Assembly: GCA_000969725.1 (NCBI GenBank)
Contig: JXSR01S074643.1
Length of the DNA: 37,171 nucleotides
Direction: 5' to 3' (one strand)
DNA from: Ophiothrix spiculata
Taxonomy: Eukaryota > Echinodermata > Ophiuroidea > Amphilepidida > Ophiotrichidae
In this document: positions 14,101 to 23,100 of the stretch, piece after piece
Numbering within the stretch: the first letter of the stretch is position 1
Layout of the letters: the number at the start of each line of letters is the position of its first letter
Notes under the pieces: generated by a model
Told to the model about the DNA's origin: nothing
Database searches by the model: none
Seen by the model: only the letters and a program-made list of their open reading frames with translations
Position numbers and translations under genes: made by a program

Positions 14101-17100
14101 AAAAACAAATTACAATGAATACAATCAGTCACGCAAAGTTATCAATTTCAGCGTCATCAATAAAGAACATGACAGAACTGATGAGATCAAAATTATTTTA
14201 AAGAAAAATTGTTGAAACTGTACTACAGCAAGCTGGCCTTTCTTTAGACTTGCTGCAAGTCTTTGAACAACAACTTCCACTTCTCCTGTCCTTTTTTATT
14301 GTCATAGTCTGAAAATTTCATAAAAATACTTTTAAAAGCTATCATTTTGTTTTCTTTTCTGCATTTACCCTTAATCTTTCAAATGAAAAATGTCAAAATG
14401 CAAACATCCCATATGGCATATTTCACGAGAAAATGTACCATTACCATAGCAGACTATGGAAAACACATTTTTCTATATATTTTTTCTTTGACACTTATAT
14501 TTGACATGTTTTGTTGTTTAAAATTAGCATATTTGTAGAATGTTAAAAGTTGGCAAAATTTTGAGCCAAAAACATTTTATAATTTTCAAGTTATGAGACA
14601 TGCTAACATGCTGATGTTACATTGTTTGATGGACACCAATTCCCATTTTTGTCCATCAAACATAACATTTGCCTGAAAAACATTATTTTGTTTGTAAAAA
14701 CAGAAATATACTTGAGATTCTGGAAATTGGTTTTAAATGATTAATTTTGTTGATATACATAATCTATATAACTTACAGTCAAATTCATTTTCAAGAAGGT
14801 GGAAAAAAATCATCATCTTGACTGCTAATGTTACATTTTGATGGCAATGCACTGTCCATCAAAAAAGTGGCTTCTGCAATAGTAAAAGCTGCTTATTTTG
14901 ATTCTTAAATATGTATTTCGATGTACTTTGTTCACGTAAAAGAAAATATGGGACACTGACCAAATTTTATACTTATCTACAAATCACTTCAAATCTCATT
15001 TCTCGTGCAAAAATGGGAATACTGTAAACGCCAATATTTCCGCGCTCAGTAATTTTTGCGCTCAGTCAATTTTGGGCCATTTCGCACGTTTTTATTTTCG
15101 CGCATTAAACATTGTCCGAGTATAGAATTCCATTTGCAACAACTCCACATTAATTTTTGCGGTACATTTATTTTCACGCTAATCTCATTTTGCGCGAAAA
15201 GCGCAAAAATAAATGTAGCATGAAAAATACCACTTATACAGTAAATGGTACCCTCTATCGTGAGATATGCCATATTATCCAGTCCACATCTTGTATCATA
15301 TCAGTGCAGTGATAACATGGAATGGTCATTGATCCTAGAAAGATATGTCATTTATAGCATAACAAGTCTATTTTTGTGTTTTCATGGACCCCATGCCTAT
15401 AACCCAAGCCACAGGAGTAACAACATGTGTCACCCCAAACCATTGGTCAATGTCACCATATACACCATGGGTCAAATATCAATATGTTGAGGGTAGAAAG
15501 AGAATGTGATCAGTGCTATTAATAGACACTCTCTGCAGATACCAGTATCAGTGATACCAGGGTATACTGATATAGGCCTATAGTTACAAACAATTGGGTT
15601 ATGATTTTTTAAAGAAAAATGAGGGTAAAAAGAGAATGTGATCAGTGCTATATTATGAGTGATACCAGGGTATACAGTATAGGCCTACTGTAACAAAGAA
15701 TTGAGTTATGATGTTTGAAGAAATGCCAACATAGCCTTGAACCAATGCTAGCCTTTCTTAGGACACATCCTGGGGACACAATGAGCACACTGCTGAGTAA
15801 AATCAAAAGAAAGCCTTCTTCATAATCAATACCATTTATTGAAGGTTTGTCTTTCAATTTGGCCGGTGTGTCATGTACATTTACAGCACACCAGGACTTG
15901 CAGAAAATCTTGCCTGGATTTATGCATTTTATCCGAAACACATTACCGTACATAACAAAGAAGCAAGGCAAAATAAGTACTCAGATTCAGAACTTGTTTA
16001 GACAAACATGTGTCACAGTACAACATCAGTTACAGATGACCTGATTTTCAAAGAAAATGACTCAAAAATGTTTCATTAAGTAATGAGTAATTTTCAGCTC
16101 ATAAAAGTCATATTTTTATGGGAAAAAAGCAGTTTCTGAGACCTTAATTCTAGGAAAAATCAGTTCCATAGACCCTATTTTTGACCAAATATCAGTTCCG
16201 CAAGACCCTATGTTGGATATCGCATATATCACATACCTACCGAAAAAACTTACCCCCCCCCCCCCCGACCTGAAGTATGTAAATTAAGTAGAGCAGAATC
16301 TTATATCCATCAAAATTTTAGTTTCTATTTTATATTCATATGAATCACAAACTTCCGTACAAAATTATCAGGTTTATGTGTTGCAACTGCAACCCCATAG
16401 TTAACTAATGAATTCCCCTCGCCCCCTTGCTAGTCTACTACACTGATACTACCGGTAAAAAGTTAAAAAGTTTTGCTTTTCATGTACAAAACAATAGTAC
16501 TTGTCTTTTAGATACAAAAGGTGTATTTTAGGTGCGAAAGGTGTATCTAAAATACATTTTTCATATTTTGTGAAATTTCATAATTTTCAGACAGTGTCTT
16601 GAAAACAAATATTTTGTCCAAATTTCTGTAAATCTATATTACCTGAGTTCCATCAGCTGTTTCAAACTCATTCAATGGATCACCGTCGAAATTGCCACAC
16701 AACCCACACACTCTGCCACGATATGTTGAGTTGGGAAGCCGCACTTCAACAGCTCCAAGTCCATCCCATAACAGTTGAAACATAGCCACGCCATTTTCTC
16801 CATTGATATTACTATACACATCCTGGAAGTATAAGAGAGAGGAAAATATTTATTTAGGCAGGTAGGTATAACTGGCCAAGTTTTTGTAAAGTAAAACATT
16901 CATGACAAGTTATAGCTAGATGGAATGAAGAAGTGTCCCAGTAAATTGAATACGCCAGTACAAGAACATCCCAACTCCATCATTTTGGACAAACTGAGTT
17001 ATATATACCCATCAAATCAAACCTACCACAGCAGGCTTCCTTTGGTATAAAAGATGAACCCAACTCTACATTCTACACTGTTATACTGTTGGGCAATTTT

Positions 17101-20100
17101 TTAGCGTTGGTTAAACTATGAACAACCCAATTGTTGGGTAAATAATATTAACCAACTGTTGATGAAATTTTACCCAATATTTGGGTAATTAACTAAAACT
17201 TTTACCCAACAGTTAGGTAATTAGCCAACATTGTACGCAACGTTGGTAATTATTTACCCAGAAGTTGGGTTGTTCATAGTTGAACCAACGTTGGGTAAAT
17301 TATTTGCCCAACGTTCTAACAGTGTAACTGGACTTATGGTATAGGCCAATAAGGTCAAATTCTGTGGGGTTGGGGTTTTCGAATATTGTTGTGCCACTTG
17401 CTCAAATGGTAAGGTATAATTCTTCTGTCGGAGACATACTTTTTTATTCGCATAGATAGAGTAGCACAATACACTGTGCCACAACACTCAATGTTGATGA
17501 TCCAGTTTACGACATGGGAACATGATGACTTCCGGTGCCTCATCAATGATAGGCTACATTAGTGGGACCTTCAAAATCACAACTCCAAAGCATCCGTTAT
17601 GGTATCATTTGCCTTTAGAAATCGTTGGTACCATAAATTTGCTGATTTTGCCTAATTTACACTAGTATCTCAGCTGTTTATTTTATCTTTTACTAGTGAA
17701 ACATACATAGTTTGTTATGCCATTACAAGAAAACCATTAACAACACTGTGGTGGAGCTAGCTGCATAGAATTATCCTAGGCTATGCAGTCAAATGTGTTT
17801 TGTGGTCACCAAAGACACCAAGGACAATTTTAGGCAATTGGATGGAAGTTACTGCTGTGCCCTTCTACCCTACTGCCTTGAGTGCCCTTTTCATTCTCCG
17901 ATTCAACCTTTGTACTTAATACAAAAATACCATACTTGTTGAAATAAATGAATAATATATCATAGTACTGAAATAAATTTATGATGAGTTACGTTTAAAT
18001 TCTATTAATTTATTCTGAGTTTATGTCTATGTCCTGTGCTTGTAACAGCCTTGCCACGTTGGCAGCATTCAACCCTGTAAGCTGAAAAAATTAAATGGTA
18101 GCCACTGGCTCCTAAATGGGAATTTTTTGGTCGCCAGCAATTTTACTACTATTTTTTTGAAATTGACTTTATGTATTTTTTTTACATTGGCACATACTGT
18201 GTGGAATGAGTCTGGAGTGACACCATTACACCCTTTTTACTTGTGCACCCTTTTTATGAAAAAAATTAAAATGACACTCATTTTAACTTTGCGCCCTTCA
18301 TATTGTATCGATTTTATGTTGGCACACACCCTCTTTATCCAGGCTTTGAAATCAAGGACCTCAAAACCAGGGGTCACCTATAAAAACCCTTACTAATAAA
18401 AAACCAACTTAATAAATAAATTAATAAATAATAAACAAATAAATACATAAATAAACAAACAAATAAATACATTATTAAATTGATTAATAAATTAACAATG
18501 AACATATGTGAACAAATAAATAAATAGTTGAAACTTTAAAAATGTCATTTTCGAATATGGTGCTCCTCATACAGAAGGAATCTTCTAATCATGTAAACAA
18601 CATTTTCCTAATATTTGCTCCCTGATTTCAGCCAGAAATTAGCCATATTTAAGGGCCCTGTCAACCCTTCATTTTCAGAAATGGGTTATGGACTGTAACT
18701 TAGCGACGGATAATTAAATCCAAATCAAAGTATACATTTCTAGAAGTGGATTTGCATACTGAACATGATGGTCAGCTTATTTTTGGATCAAAATGTGAAA
18801 TTATTGATCTAAGGTCCAAAAAAGGTCAAAAAATCATATTTTTGGCCCAAAATTTTACGGGAAAGCTATCTAAATTTTGCTTTGGTCAAATTTTAAACCA
18901 TTTTACTTTTTGGAATCTAGAAAGCAATATCTAGGAACGTATTTTTCAAATTTTTGATTTTTATCTTATTTTTTGAAATATTGCCAAAAATAGGTCAAAA
19001 CGTGGCATATTTTGCCAAAAATGGTGTCAGGAGTGGGATTTTTGACATTTTTTGGACCAATTTTTGGCGATATCTCAAAAACTAAGAAAAAAATCATTTT
19101 GAGAAAAGCGATCCCAGATAATGCTTTCTAGATTTTAAAAATTAAATTGGTAAAAAATTTTACCGAAGCAAAATTTAGTTAGCTTTCCCGTAAAATTTTG
19201 GACCCTAGGTCCAAAATTACGCATTTTGGTCCAAAAATCACCTGACCATCATGTTCAGTATGCAAATCCGCTTCTAGAAATGTATACTTTTATTTGAATC
19301 TAATTATCCGTTGCTGAGTTAAAGAGCAAAAAACATTTATGAAAAAAGCCTTAACAGGCCCCTTAAGAAATATATTCACCCCCTTTATGTAGAAATATGT
19401 TATTGTTTATTAAAAGCAATTTCATTTATAGCGAAATTGCATAATATATCCAAGCTTTAGTGCCACATTTTGCTATAGTCAACATGCAGTGCATTGACTG
19501 CCGAATTCGACAGCATCAGCGCCTTTTGTCATTCTAACAGGCCATTCAATCGGCGATTTTCGAATTCTTAGGCTGATTTAACTTATAATTCTGACTAAAA
19601 ATTATATTTTTGTTTGTTCTAAACATAATTACATTTAGAGTATTTTAAGAGTGTGCAAGGCTATTTTAAGAGTGTGCAAGGCTATTTTAAGAGTGTGCAA
19701 GGCTGATCAGAATTGTACGGTTTTGTAATCTATAGGACGTTTTTAAGCTTTCAGGTTGATGGTTTTAGGACAAAACACAATTCCTTTGGCTTTGGCGGCG
19801 ACCAATTAGGTTTTTTTTTTTGGTCGCAAATGGCGATTGTGAGAAGAGGCATGGTCGCATCAGCCCGGAAATTGGTCGCATTTGCGACCGATTTGGTCGC
19901 AATTTACAGGGTTGGCAGCATTTAAATTGTCAGTTCGTGTCCAAAATTTATTTGAAACAATAATAGCAACAAATGTAGAAACTATAAACCTCATTTTGGT
20001 GTCAAATTAAATTATCATTCATAATTTCCCATTAAATATGCTTCAAATGTCACACCGCCACTCAATTTATATTTTATTGGGATATAGCCATTATTGGGGT

Positions 20101-23100
20101 TTTTTTCTTTCTGATTGCGAATGACAAAATAAATTCTGAGACTGAGTGGCTACTACTACTGCTGCTCACACCATGCGCACTGAAGACTTGCGATTTGATT
20201 CTGAACTTCCAACTTAACTTGCCTTGGCCTTGGGATGAAAATGCAGTTAGATTTTTGACTATTTTTAAGATAACTGAGCTTTATTGATGATTTAAAGTAA
20301 CACCTGACGAGTCTATAGGGAAACTGATTTGAAATTAAGAATTTTAGTAAGCTTATTGCTGCATGTGCAAAATTGCCACACACACAGTGTCAGTGACGAG
20401 TGACACTATAATTTAATTATTATAGGCCTACATTAAAAATAAATAAAGCATTGTCTGACATCTTACCAACTTCAATGCGAAGCACACGGACCAATATAGG
20501 ACCCCTCTACCTTTTCTACACTGAAGAACATTAATTCTTCCAACAAACGTTGACTAAACATTCAGTAAATTTGCTAGATTTCTGCTGTTTTTAAAGGTCT
20601 GCGGCAATTACTAATTATAGCCCGTCGCCCAAAGTGCACCCTCTGGATACCCAGTCTGCACATACCGTAATGTTGTAAAGGTAAGCCGCAGCATAAAGTC
20701 GAACGTGTAAGTACGCATGATCATTGAAATGGAAACATTGATTGATTGATTGATTGATTACATACCAATCGCAATCCTATTCTTTTGATCCACAATCCAT
20801 CCAATGGTTGAGCAGGTAGATTGACTGATCTGTCATCAACAAATACAGATTGGTCTGGTAGCAATGTTATCACCTGCAAAGATAGATCAAAGACATTCAC
20901 CAAATATGCAAAATAATTTAAAATAAAGTTATTATTCCAAATCTGAAAATAAATTACTTTTTAAACAGACTTTCATTAGATAGTCACATGAAAATAAATT
21001 AGGTCTAGGCCTACTTTTTAAACAGACTTTCATGAAACCAAAGATGCTACATTGGTGATATTAACGGAAAATTACTAGTAGGTTAATTGACTCGTGAGTC
21101 TAAAAAGTGCTGAAACTCAACTTATTTTCTCATGCCACTTACCACCCCTAAGACTTCCACAATAACTTGACGGATATCAGATGTTAACGTGATGTTGTCG
21201 CCAGATAACTGTCTTACTACGCTGATCTGTAAGTCTGGTGTCAATGTTGGTTCACAGTCTCTGACCAAAACATTTTGACAATTGCTTAGATATGTGTAAA
21301 TTGTGCCATCTAATGTCTGGTAATAGGGTGTGCTCATTGCGTAACATATTCCAACAGCTGAAACAAAAAATAACGATACATAGGGGGCCTATAGGTAGTG
21401 TGCATGAACACATTTTCAACATCATAATGATAATATGAAAACATGATAGATTGTTGTGGGTTTTTTTCAGATTCTTTGCAGAACTGCAAATGACAGTTTG
21501 TAAAGCCTTTATTCATTGGGTGCACGGGATGAATCCACCATTAGGCCCAGACGACGGTGGCCGCGTAATAAATTGCCTGTTTACCAGACTGTTTACTAAG
21601 ATTTGATTCGTATTCATCCGGTATCGCCCGTATATTTCAATGCGTAAATAAAAAGAAAAGTAGTTCTTTAAATCATCAGAATATCTTTTAAGTTTTCTGA
21701 GGTTGAAGTCCCAACCTCAACTGTTTTGAAATTTGCATATAATTATACACTTAAGTAAGGGCACAAAATGAAATGTTTGAGCTTTAGTTAAAATTCAAGT
21801 TTCAAATTCAAATCACGTCCTACCCCCCTGATTAGGCCTATACCATTTAGTAAAGCGACGCTCAGTACGCTAAATTGAAATCAAAAATCCATGACACATT
21901 TTAAATTATTTTGTTATTTTTAAATGTATTAACAGTTAACAAAAACACGTATCATACATGTAGATTTTGATGCAACATGAACAAGTCTCCTTTTTATTAC
22001 TCTACATTCTAAAGAATATATAGCCGCAAAATGGAAAACAGAAATGATATATAAAAACGTATTCTATGAATCTCGCAAATTTTTGCCTATAATTCAAAAA
22101 CGATTATTTTATCAATACTATAAATAAAAACAGTTTTGACACTGGTACCTTCTCCACAGCGTTCCCCGGTGAATTGAGCAGGACACGTGCATGTGTAGTA
22201 GTCGTAGTAGTTATTGCATGTACCACCATTCACACAGGGCTGTTCAGCACAGGCATCTTTTGCTGAGAACAAAATATAAAACGAAATTAACGTTATTGGA
22301 GTGAGTGGCTGACTACATGGTTGATCATAAAGTTGGAATAAAAATAGTTTTACCACTTTTTTATGTAAAGGTCAAGTTATGATGAAAATATCTGGAAACG
22401 TATGTTGCTTTTGGTCAGATTTGATAGGTAATCTTGTTGGGTGTGAAATGGAACCCAGAAAGTTATCAATTTTCTCATGTACTGGTAAGGGGACAACAAC
22501 ACAAACACGTGATTTTTAAGTCAAATTTGATTTGAACACGCCTTGGTGACGGTCACAATCTGATCAAAAGCAACATAAGTTTCCAGATATTTTCCTCATA
22601 AATTGACCTTTACATAAAAAAGTGGTCAAAATATTTTTATTCCAACTTTATGATCAACCGTGTATATACAGTTACTTAAGGTAGCATAAGTTCAGTTAAG
22701 TTAAGTTAAGTTAAGTTATGTTATGTTGGGTTAAGCTAGGTATAATTATGCAATATTAGGTTAGGTTAACCTAAATAAGAATCAAATGTAGAAATACTAG
22801 TATTAGATTATCAGTGATTATATAGAATAATTTTATTTGCTATCAATAACTATCTCTACATTATCATTTTATGAAAATTATTGAATGATAGAATTTGATA
22901 CGTACGAGCACATGTTTAATGACACAAGTGTACATTATACACACTAATAAATAAGATGCTTTTATTAAAAAAAAAAAATAATCCTGAGAAACTACAAAAT
23001 CTGGATACGCCACTCTAATTACTGAGAGACGTAATACTCACCCACTGTGCACTGTGTGCCTTGCCATTCCAGCGGGCATGTACAGTTGTATGCATTCAAT

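Noticed and set aside
13842..14132. 96-aa minus-strand open frame, His-rich
   Set aside because: Wrong frame over the exon 13866-14055; the frame that fits splice phases gives the VWD-C8 linker with conserved cysteines.
18060..19915. Possible hAT element with CAGGGTTGG-type ends
   Set aside because: CAACCCTG at about 18067 and CAGGGTTGG at about 19906 point outward, not inward, and no 8-bp duplication fits; probably unrelated repeat ends.
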